Source: Siphonodentalium dalli | Lineage: Eukaryota; Mollusca; Scaphopoda; Gadilida; Siphonodentaliidae | Assembly (NCBI GenBank): GCA_032622095.1 | Contig: CP136063.1 | Coordinates: 25,670,987 to 25,734,986, forward strand | DNA length: 64,000 nt | Direction of reading: 5' to 3' | Shown here: positions 55,685-64,000 of the stretch, in pieces | Position numbering within the stretch: the stretch's first letter is position 1 | Layout: each line of letters starts with the position of its first letter | Notes under the pieces: model-generated | The model's database searches: none | Told to the model about the DNA's origin: nothing | Seen by the model: only the letters and a program-made list of their open reading frames with translations | Translations under genes and position numbers: made by a program

Positions 55685-55936
55685 ATGATTAATTCCGATA
55701 TCACAAACGAGTATATTAGTCGACAAAACGCCAGTTTTTTTCTGCTCACATTTCATGCCATACTGATGAAAGAAGTGCAAGAAGACACTGTGAATGTTGA
55801 TAGTGTCACACAACATACCAGAGATGTGTTCGCCATTTCAACAAAGGCATTAGAACAATTGGGAAGAACAGCAGCTTTCCATCATCTGGTCCACAGACGA
55901 GCGGCAATTTCTGATGCAAGAAACCCATCATTATGA
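55685..55936 (+). pseudogene. Gag-like fragment, second copy
   Basis: From ATG 55685: MINSDITNEYISRQNASF, then HAILMKEVQED and RDVFAISTKALEQLGRTAAF HHLVHRRAAISDA, stop at 55934. Paralogue of 41408-41620 and, at the LMKE.QE segment, of 40385. Downstream (55938-56070 and 56390-56480) ATTGGGTATGGTTTACAACG and TTGGGTATAGTTTACAACGT mark two copies of another segment. Probably pieces of one element family. Confidence 0.4.
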
Positions 55937-56925
55937 TACAATTGGGTATGGTTTACAACGATGTTGGGATGAAAAATGGGGATGATAGTCAGAGTGAAAG
56001 AGGTAAAACTTTCATCGAACTATATTCTAATAAAGAGGGATGGAGATAAGAAATTTCGACAAAAGCGCTAGGATCCCTAGAAAGAAACAAATATAATAAA
56101 ACACAAATAGAATGTGAGGCCCTAATTCTCAAATATGAAGATACATGAGGGAGATTGGATGTCTCCTAATCCAAATGAGAAAAGAGGATGAGAAAGTAAA
56201 ATGTCTTGAAGACTGCCCATATATAGCACTCACTGGGATGCATTAATTATTTATGTCAGTCATCTTATTTTGCAGATTACAGATTTTATTTTCCAGTTTA
56301 CAGATTCTTGGAGTGACAGAAGAGTGTCCAGTGTATCAGTGGTTTTAACCCAGAAAGCCGTCATTACGATACTCGCTTTTTGGCATTAAATATTGGGTAT
56401 AGTTTACAACGTGCAATGTGCAAAAATACTCCATTTTCATGGGAAGAAAAATGGGATGATAGTCAGTTCCTAGCACAGTTGTTTGTTTAGTTTCTTATGA
56501 AGGAGGTGATAAGTTTTTTTAACAATTTAATGCGCACGTATCTTCATTTTTAAATATTGATGTGAGATGAATTGTTTTGAGACGACCAGTTGTGACATGG
56601 ATCTGATATTAACAATAATGAATTCTAATTTCTATGCGAAAATTCTTTTGACGACAACAAGTGAGTTATATATTTTTAAATATGCAGAAGGTAAATTCCA
56701 CGGAAACTTGGAAAGGTTTCATTTTTGTAAAAATGCAACACCAATTCCCAATTCCCAGAGAAAATATGTTTGTTAGAAAGAGAGTAATATACTCCCCTTA
56801 AAACCTAGAGAAATATACTCTAAAACTTCTATTTATAGAATGTCTACAATGGACGACAGAAAAGTAAATAAAGAAGAGATGGCACTATTTACTGAAGTAG
56901 AGCACCCTCTCTGGCCTCTAGAGGA

Positions 56926-57216
56926 ATGAGGTGCCCTGTGGAGGGTTATCCTGTCGACAACCATTTCACCCGATGTAATTTGTTTTATCGTCATTGGACA
57001 AGATTTCATGTTATTTCAACATCTCTATTCAAATGTGCGAGCTCTAAAAGTTTTGCCGAAAACTATCGTTTAAATAAACACCTGAAAGATTCGGGCCATT
57101 TTGTGTGGTCTACGGACACTGTTAAAAATAAATTATATATTAATCCCGGGGATGTTCTACCACCGAAAAGACCGAATAAGGAAGAACGTTCTTATATATT
57201 TTATTATTTTATGTGA
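56926..57216 (+). pseudogene. Degenerate double C2H2 finger
   Basis: MRCPVEGYPVDNHFTRCNLF YRHWTRFH has one Cys followed by His-x4-His, and FKCASSKSFAENYRLNKHLK DSGH a second finger. The second Cys is missing in each, so zinc binding is doubtful. The tail LPPKRPNKEERSY is basic. Alternatively a diverged relative of the fingers at 0.8 and 13.5 kb. Confidence 0.35.
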
Positions 57217-57281
57217 CATGAACCACGCACTTGATAAGCACACAATACCACTCATACTATTGAACAGTAATAGATTTCTAT

Positions 57282-58205
57282 TTAATTCATGCTATTCAGG
57301 ATGTCCATGATGTGGGATAATTTGATGTCACTGGCACCACGTAATAGATTTGTATTTATATTCATGCTATTATTCAGGATGTCCATGATGTGGGATAATT
57401 TGATGTCACTGGCACCACGTAATAGATTTGTATTTATATTCATGCTATTATTCAGGATGTCCATGATGTGGGATAATTTGATGTCACTGGCACCACGTAA
57501 TAGATTTGTATTTATATTCATGCTATTATTCAGGATGTCCATGATGTGGGATAATTTGATGTCACTGGAACCACGTAATAGATTTGTATTTATATTCATG
57601 CTATTATTCAGGATGTCCATGATGTGGGATAATTTGATGTCACTGGAACCACGTAAATAGATTTGTATTTATATTCATGCTATTATTCAGGATGTCCATG
57701 ATGTGGGATAATTTGATGTCACTGGAACCATGTAATAGATTTGTATTTATATTCATGACATTTCTTTTCAGGATGTCCATGTGGGATAATTTGATGTCAC
57801 TGGAACCATGTTAATAGATTTGTATTTATATTCATGCTATTATTCAGGATGTCCATGATGTGGGATAAATTGATGTCACTGGAACCATGTAATAGAATTG
57901 TATTTATATTCATGCTATTATTCAGGATGTCCATGATGTGGGATAATTTGATGTCACTTGAACCATGTAATAGATTTGTATTTATATTCATGACATTTCT
58001 TTTCAGGATGTCCATGTGGGATAATTTGATGTCACTGGAACCATGTTAATAGATTCGTATTTATATTCATGCTATTATTCAGGATGTCCATGATGTGGGA
58101 TAAATTGATGTCACTGGAACCATGTAATAGATTTGTATTTATATTCATGACATTTCTTTTCAGGATGTCCATGATGTGGGATAATTTGATGTCACTTGAA
58201 CCACG
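57282..58205. repeat. 78-bp tandem array (about 12 units, with 72-76-bp variants)
   Basis: The unit is CATGCTATTATTCAGGATGT followed by CCATGATGTGGGATAATTTG, ATGTCACTGGCACCACGTAA and TAGATTTGTATTTATATT. The first 5-6 units are 78 bp (26 codons) and near-identical. Later units have the variant ATGACATTTCTTTTCAGGAT and lose ATG after CCATG. Each unit contains TATTCAG|GATG and CAC|GTAA, so it looks like a 41-bp mini-exon with splice signals. The last ends in CCACGTAAGT, a consensus donor. Both strands are open because of the period. Confidence 0.9.
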
Positions 58206-58295
58206 TAAGTTGGAATCGGGCAAAATCATCAATAACATAATAGAAAATATAGAATCATCTGCCAAAAGGAGATGGAAACATTAGAAGGGGAATTG

Positions 58296-58358
58296 GGGAA
58301 TGCTGATCTCAACATTCCCGAGGAATTGGGGAATGCTGATCTCAACATTCCCAGAGGA
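58296..58358 (+). repeat. 32-bp tandem duplication
   Basis: GAATTGGGGAATGCTGATCT then CAACATTCCC(A)GAG occurs twice in tandem. Confidence 0.8.
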
Positions 58359-58607
58359 CATTAATAACCTTTTAAATACACCAAGAGGTTCTCCCAGAAA
58401 TTCCCCCATAAAAGTAACAAAAGATGTCAAACTGACATCACAGCTACAAGTACCAAAGCGTGACACCAAACATTCTGTTCCAGGATAAAAACTTTGTCAA
58501 GAAAAAGGCAAATAAAAGATTAAGCTCCACTATCAATACCCGCAAAATAAAGGGCTGAGGTGAAAAACAAAACTCTGTGTCCCTTCGATTACTGCTGAGT
58601 ATACCAA

Positions 58608-58980
58608 ATGCCAAGCAAGGCCAAACGTCAGTCCATAACGCAACACATAGGAAGAGTAGAGGTCACAACGGACGGGTGGACGAGTCGACAAACAGAATCA
58701 TTCATAACAATAACATGTCACTCGCTTAACCGTTCTTGGCTTCCAGTTAGTGTCGTTTTACAAACAAGACCGTTAAATGAAAGTCACACGGCTGAAAATA
58801 TTGCATCCGTTACCAAGAAGCTGTTCACGAATGGCATTTACCGTATCAACTGGGAATTCCTATAGTATCCGACAATGCCAGCAACATGGTGAAAGCTGTT
58901 GACACGGTACAATCATCCGTTGATTCCATCCATATCAGATGTTTCGCACATTCTTTAAATCTTGCCGCTCAAAAAGAAGC
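58608..58980 (+). pseudogene. hAT transposase N-terminal half (ZBED-type)
   Basis: VEVTTDGWTSRQTESFITIT carries the first catalytic Asp (TTDGW). VSVVLQTRPLNESHTAENIA matches the next conserved block. The frame stops at 58863. The neighbouring frame has VSDNASNMVKAVDT (second Asp) and RCFAHSLNLAAQKE, the Cys/His block. Similarity then ends and a Pro/Thr/Ser-rich linker begins in the same frame, leading into the TatD-like domain. The C-terminal half is not here; a hATC domain lies 5 kb upstream. Confidence 0.85.
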
Positions 58981-59929
58981 CACCAAGCAAGCTGCACCAC
59001 CGCAACAAACGACGCCTCAAAGGCCGTCACAGTCAACAGCTCCAGCACACAGTGCAGCAAGACCAGATCAAAGGGCCCAGGTATTGATGGTGATTGATAC
59101 GCATTTTCACCTCAATCGTCTTTGCAAAAGCCTCCACGTGTCACTAACATCACCAATGGAGGCAATTCGGACAAGTATCACACAATTAATGCCTAGGGTT
59201 CTGGTTATCTGTGGTGTAAATGTGATGTGCGATCCACTGGAATATCCAAACATCATTCCAGTGGACCCATATTGAAAGACAGCAGTGGGGGTCCATCCCA
59301 AACAATATCATCTGCTAACGGATGTTGGCATTCTTACTAGATGGATCCAGCTAATAAACGACCCACGTGTTGGAGAAATCGGGCTGGACTGATCTATCCG
59401 CGGCATCACGCCACAAGGTCGTTATGATCAGGATTTGGCTTTCACCAGACTTCTGTTCCACACCAAGACAGTAGCAGAAAAGCCAATTGTACTACACTTA
59501 CGTGGCGACAAAAGCGACCCATGGTCAAGGGACCTAAGTCATGTTGGTCTCAACATCTGCTCAAGTGAGTGTGTACCCAGAAGGAAATTCCATTTCCACT
59601 CCTTCATGGGTACCCCAGATATCGTCCAAGCATGGATCGATCGATTTCGAAATACTTATTTCGGTATAAATGGGTCATGTTTCTGGTTCGCCAATCCACA
59701 AAAGGCTGCAGTAGCAGCTATTCCTAAAGATCGGCTAATATTGGAGACCGATGCATCCTATTTCAATGAGCAGATGTCGGAACGACCGTACACTTCTCCG
59801 GCCTTATTGGGAGAAATAGCAGAGTGTGTAGCCATCATCAGAGGAGAGACAACTCAAGAAGTCCTCCATTACACCAATAACAATGCTACAGCTCTTTATG
59901 AACTTGGCAAATTACCAACTTTCCAATAA
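58981..59929 (+). pseudogene. TatD-like metal-dependent hydrolase with two in-frame TGA codons
   Basis: A linker (PPQQTTPQRPSQSTAPAHSA) leads to VIDTHFHLNRL, the HxH metal motif. Then come GVNVMCDPLEYP, TGA at 59273, AVGVHPKQYHLL, VGEIGLD with its Glu, TGA at 59390, PIVLHLRG (His), HFHSFMG (His), LILETDASYF (Asp) and a C-terminal helix ending NNATALYELGK, stop at 59927. All lie in one frame over about 280 codons, the usual size for TatD domains (260-300). TatD enzymes cleave DNA 3'-5' with two divalent metals. All metal ligands are kept. Both TGAs would follow from G-to-A change in Trp TGG codons. The frame is continuous with the hAT relic upstream. Confidence 0.75.
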
Positions 59930-60662
59930 GGTCCAAGAGACGAACAAATGATCACCCATAGGTGATCGATTACATATCCTTTATACATATGTACAATATA
60001 TGATAGATAATTCCACTTATGGAATTACATATTCTTTTTCTCAAAATCTGTTCCAAAACACAAATAATTACACAATGTTTTATACAGTAGCACTGTTTCA
60101 ATCCGTTTGGTCAAAAGGATTGATAAAGAAAATCTAGACAATGAGCGGATATTAGGTCAGCTTCTAAAAAAATGACCACATCTGGGTATGTACTCATGAT
60201 AATGTACACACAATTTCGTGACCTAATAATTCTGTCAACCCCAATTTAGTGATGCGAGAGTTTTCGACTCTTATAGTCCAATACACTCTTCCACACTCAA
60301 TTGACTCTCAAATGGAATTCTTTAATAAATAAAGCCGGGTTGAGTGTAGTATTTTTGGATATGAATTAAATTACGATATCAGAAAATATAGTGCCAAATG
60401 CTCTCTATCAGAGAGCCGAAACACATACCAACAAATGCCACTCCGCCCGAACAGCCAATGAAAGATCGGCGCAATTCGGGAACAGACCAGCGGAATGATA
60501 CGCTATGGATTCGTTCATTCACTCCTCGACAGCCACGATAAACAGTTTAAATTCTACTTTATAATATTATCTATTGCCGCATTATTATACATCGTTGGAT
60601 CTTCATGATTATATATAAGGTTAGTTGTTTATTCATTATTCATATGTATTGATTGTTATTAC
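59930..60662. promoter_or_regulatory. 5' region of the membrane-protein ORF (no exact promoter)
   Basis: AT-rich. TTTATAATATTATCT (60560-60575) is TATA-like. ATATATAAG|GTTAGTTG (60620) resembles a 5' splice donor but no matching acceptor lies before the ATG. ATCACCCATAGGTGAT (59951) is a small perfect palindrome. Confidence 0.25.
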
Positions 60663-61445
60663 ATGACACACACCAAACATCCAACAACACCCCTAGAGGC
60701 TGATATATACCCGCCTACAGAGACAGGCACAGTTCCAATTGAGTCATCTGCGGAGCCGGCTACAAACACTCTGTCTGCTGTTGACACCTATCCGGGGGTC
60801 CCAAGACACAATATAGGTTTGGGGGAGGCGGTAGCGAGTGCAGCTGCAGCTGCATTGGTCAGCGTGATTCTAGGATCCTTAGGTTGGTGCTTGAAGAGAT
60901 TGTTTGACAAGCGTCAGCAAATTAGACTAGAAAATGCACATGATGCATCAGGTAGCATGTCGGTGGCGCCAACGGTCGCAACCTCGGCATCAACGCCCTT
61001 CTTGTCGGAGACGAGTTTCAACGCCGATGTAACGACCGACACAACCCTTGACATCACACCGAATACTCTTCACACTACAGTATCTGACCCGGACTCTGTG
61101 ATAGATATGCCACCGGCTGCACCGACCGGCGACGCTAGCCCCGTTGTGTCACCAAAGACTATAGATCTCGACCTTACGTGGTCTGACACCGACTCTGTGA
61201 TAGATGTGTCACCGACCGCAACGTCTTGCGACACTAGCCCTGATGTGTCACCAAAGACTATACATGTCGACATTACATGTTCTGACACCGACACGATGAA
61301 AGATGATGAGTCACCAGCTGAAATGTCCTGTGACATTAGCCCCGAAGTGTTAATGCCTAAGAATTCGGGTATTTCCATGACGTCGACACCTCTGAGAAGG
61401 TCTCAGAGACAGCGACACCTTCCTATCAGATATTCTCCCTCTTAG
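60663..61445 (+). CDS. Predicted single-pass membrane protein with acidic Ser/Thr-rich tail repeats
   Basis: 260 codons, uninterrupted, from ATG 60663 to TAG 61443. Residues 1-55 are Thr/Pro/Ser-rich (outside). Residues about 56-77 (AVASAAAAALVSVILGSLGW) form one hydrophobic segment followed by CLKRLFDKRQQIR, whose positive charges put the C-terminus in the cytoplasm. There is no cleavable signal peptide. Residues about 138-240 hold three imperfect repeats (SDPDSVIDMPPAAPTGDASP, SDTDSVIDVSPTATSCDTSP, then SDTDTMKDDESPAEMSCDIS), rich in possible phosphorylation sites. The end RRSQRQRHLPIRYSPS is basic and resembles RRS-R motifs near the ends of some retroelement proteins. A decayed tandem copy follows. 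Either a lineage-specific gene or an envelope-like ORF. Function unknown. Confidence 0.55.
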   Translation: MTHTKHPTTPLEADIYPPTETGTVPIESSAEPATNTLSAVDTYPGVPRHNIGLGEAVASAAAAALVSVILGSLGWCLKRLFDKRQQIRLENAHDASGSMSVAPTVATSASTPFLSETSFNADVTTDTTLDITPNTLHTTVSDPDSVIDMPPAAPTGDASPVVSPKTIDLDLTWSDTDSVIDVSPTATSCDTSPDVSPKTIHVDITCSDTDTMKDDESPAEMSCDISPEVLMPKNSGISMTSTPLRRSQRQRHLPIRYSPS

Positions 61446-61645
61446 ACATTAGTTAGTAAAAGTCAGTTTAACGTCGATTGATATTTCCAGAGTAGTTATG
61501 CGAATACGATTCTTATTAATTATTTATTATTAAAGGCATTTGCGAGGTTCAGAAGTAATACACGGTGATAAACAAATGCACACTTAACTTTTTCCGCAGA
61601 TAACTGTAATAGCATTAAATTAGTTAAGCATGTGTCACAAAAGGA

Positions 61646-62440
61646 ACACTATTAGAGGGTCTATGTTGGACAAGCGGCAACGTATTAGACTGGAAAATGC
61701 ACCATGTAGCATGTCGGTGTCACCAACAACCCCTACCTCAACATCAACACCCTTGTTGTCGGATACAAGTTTCAATGCCGATGTAACGACCGACACAACA
61801 CTTGACATTACAGCGAATACGCCTCACACTACCGAAACAGGCCAGGACTCAGTGATAGATATGCCACCGGCTGACCAGGACTCAGTGATAGAAATGTCAC
61901 CGGCTGCACCGACCGTTGACACTATCCCCACGGTGTCGCCAATAGATCACGACCTTACAGTCTGACACAGACTCTGTTGGGATAGATGTCTCACTGTCCG
62001 CAACGTCTTGCGACAACAGCCTGATGCGTCACCAAAAACTATACATGTAGACATTACCTGTTCTGACACGGACACGCTGAGAGATGAGGATTCACCAGAT
62101 GCAATGCCCTGTGACATTAGCCCTGAAGTTTTAACGCCCAAGGATTCAGGGATTTCCATGACGTCAACGCCTCTGAGAAGGTCTCAGAGACAGCGACACC
62201 TTCCGAACAGATATTCTCCCTCTTAAAAACATTAGTTAGTAAAAGTCAGTTTAACGTCGATTGATATTTTCCAGAGTAGTTATGCGAATATGATTCTTAT
62301 TATTATTAAAGGCATTTGCGAGGTTCAGAAGTAATACACGGTGATAAACAAATGAACACTAACTTTGCACAGATAACTGTAAATAGTATTAAATTAGTTG
62401 AGCCATATGCACACACAAAAAAAAACAACAAAAAAAAACA
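61646..62440 (+). pseudogene. Tandem duplicate of the membrane-protein tail
   Basis: It repeats from GACAAGCGKCARCRTATTAG (60906 / 61669) through the repeats and the RRSQRQRHLP end (62172, offset 780 bp), and on through the 3' flank (AGTAAAAGTCAGTTTAACGT; GGCATTTGCGAGGTTCAGAA; AGATAACTGTAA). It lacks the N-terminus and transmembrane segment and has at least one frameshift (61965). CACTATTAGRGG appears at 61646 and 62438 and marks the unit edge. Nucleotide similarity of the two copies is high. Confidence 0.8.
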
Positions 62441-62540
62441 CTATTAGGGGATCCATGTAGTACTGAGCTTAATGCTGATAATATATTATTTTGCGATGTA
62501 TGTTTATTCACAATATAAAAAACAATACACACACAACTAG

Positions 62541-62562
62541 CCATTGACGTTAAACTGACTTG
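62541..62562 (-). repeat. Inverted partial copy of the 3'-flank motif
   Basis: ATTGACGTTAAACTGACTTG is the reverse complement of CAAGTCAGTTTAACGTCAAT and differs by single bases from AAAGTCAGTTTAACGTCGAT at 61457 and 62239. Confidence 0.6.
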
Positions 62563-62635
62563 TATTAGCTATGACATTAGCCTCAGTTTCCTGTGAGTAT
62601 ATATGTGTCAATCATGGGGTTGCTTTATTGTTTAA

Positions 62636-63345
62636 AGTATATTTTGACTAAATTTTATAATGCAACTACAAGCATTAATAGTTTATTTTTTATATGCCAT
62701 TTTGAAGAAAAAAAAGAGGTCGTATTAGGTTATCATTCTGTCCATCCGTCCATACTTTACCTTTTTTGTTTTGGTTTTTTTTTATCTGAAGTTGGTATGT
62801 GTATCTGGTGGCTAACGATACATAGTCAAGTTTGAAGATGTGTTCTGTCCAATTATTCTACATGAGTTACGGCCCCCTTTTTGACTTAGAATTTAACCGC
62901 ATTTTGACATTGAAATCAGGGGTATATGAATTTTTCTTCAAATCTAAGCTGTAAATACTATTTTCTTATGCTGCAATACAATTTGAAATGTCTAAAGGGC
63001 TTATTTTGCCACTACCTAGCGATGCTCTTGTTATATTATGTATGAAAATACGAATGCTGTTTCGGCGATGATATATTTGGCACTCATTCTGTACTTTGTT
63101 GGTTTTGAAAAAAAACAAAACATTTTTGACTAAATTTTATAATGCAGCTACGGGTATTAATGGTTGGTCGATTTTTATAGTATGTATGACAAGTTATGTT
63201 TTATGGTGATGATATATATGGCAATCATTAGCTGTTTTGTTGATTTTTTTGAAAAAAGAATATTTTGACTACTTTTTATATTTTTTTTATAATACACTTA
63301 CAGGCATTAATATTTTTGTTTTTTTATATTATGTATGACAAGCGA
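62636..63345 (+). repeat. Degenerate direct repeats, TTTTGACTAAATTTTATAAT
   Basis: TTTGACTAAATTTTATAATG followed by CARCTACARGCATTAATRGTT starts at about 62643 and 63126, with a third, weaker copy near 63268. GTATGACAAGTTATG / GTATGACAAGCGATG follow copies two and three. Old tandem repeat, no gene. Confidence 0.65.
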
Positions 63346-63403
63346 TGTTTTTGGTGATGCTATATCTGGCAATCTTTTGATATCAACCAAACGGGTGTAA
63401 GTA

Positions 63404-63590
63404 AACTCCCATCCTGACCAACTCTTATCCTGCTTCTTTTTCCCCCCAGCAATTCATGGGGGCCATAACATTCATAATATGATCAGGCACAAATAACGAA
63501 GACATCTTTTAATTTTATTTTTTTAATAACATTATTTAACTAAATGACAGACATTTTTTAACATGTGTACGAGTTGGTTAGGGTTCGAGT
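63404..63590. mobile_element. Diverged relative of the doubled-end TIR element
   Basis: CTCCCATCCTGACCAACTCT TATCCTG (63410) and the inverted GTACGAGTTGGTTAGGGTTC GAGTTGA (63568-63594) match the ends of the 38597-39192 element with several substitutions. It has no nested MITE. 63591-64000 holds nothing else I can support. Confidence 0.7.
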
Positions 63591-64000
63591 TGACTGTCCC
63601 AAACTTTTGTTATGTATTTCTGATGTGCATGTATGTTTATATGGAAAACGTTCTATTAACTTTTGATAATCATTGTAAAATATATCGATTTGTTGTTAAT
63701 CACCGATGATACAAGCGGTTAATTATCCGACAGCATATATACTCAGGGATCGCTTGAACCTCTCTAAATCAAACACTATTTGAAACAACCCTTCTGATCG
63801 CGGTTACGAGACACGAAACCAGTATTATAATTGCTTTTACCCGAGTGCTTTCGGCTTTTGTATGATTAGTGTATTCGTGTGGACTAATAAAGTTGACTTT
63901 GGATGATAATGGGAGAGTTTTCAGAAGAAATTTTCAAAATTCGTTGTTCACCGTTACTTGTGTTTAAATTAAAAAAAAAACTAAATTTTGCTTATACTGT

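Overview
The window looks like a gene-poor, AT-rich, repeat-dominated stretch of an invertebrate nuclear genome. A mollusc or another lophotrochozoan fits best. The reasons are spliceosomal GT..AG junctions, many families of short non-autonomous DNA transposons, hAT, Gypsy, Penelope-like and tyrosine-recombinase remnants, and long arrays of an 'AAGATGGCNGCC...GGCCATGTTTT' repeat plus 'GGGCCATAACTC' elements of a type I associate with molluscan genomes. The organism call is inference, because no marker gene is present. I see no rRNA, no intact tRNA, no CRISPR array and no prokaryotic signal.

Layout. 0-9 kb: a zinc-finger relic, a nested pair of TIR elements (the inner one with a perfect 8-bp hAT target duplication), a broken Gypsy integrase, an ATGGC array, a hAT relic split by a TTAA element, small tandem repeats and a possible first exon (MAAPTKADNR) at 8.15 kb. 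9-20 kb: a 1.85-kb TIR element, a second zinc-finger pseudogene, Gypsy fragments, a 26-copy 36-bp satellite with its single-copy progenitor about 1.1 kb downstream, and a frameshifted hAT transposase. 20-30 kb: exon-like pieces of unrecognised spliced genes, one exon carrying a 47-bp triplication and its intron holding two repeats; a second copy of the hAT MITE; tRNA-like sequences; a 45-G tract; and two large palindromes. 30-33 kb: a Penelope-like reverse transcriptase interrupted by a TTAA element and by a 'GGGCCATAACTC' repeat. 33-49 kb: C-rich tandem repeats, palindromic MITEs, a RecQ-like helicase exon, gag-like relics, a 10-unit ATGGC array and a tyrosine-recombinase fragment. 49-64 kb: diverged duplications, a Gag/hAT junction, a 192-bp tandem array inside an inverted-repeat element, a 78-bp tandem array, a hAT-to-TatD chimeric locus, and a tandemly duplicated single-exon ORF for a predicted one-pass membrane protein.

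How it fits together. Almost nothing here is an intact conserved gene. The recurring signal is a 67-nt hairpin found eight times inside two different TTAA-flanked MITE families, together with several other palindromic TIR families and nested insertions. The best protein-coding candidates are the 260-codon ORF at 60663-61445, the TatD-like domain at 59.08-59.93 kb (catalytic residues kept, two in-frame TGA codons), the helicase exon at 37.6-38.16 kb, and the phase-matched exon pair at 20.63/21.61 kb.
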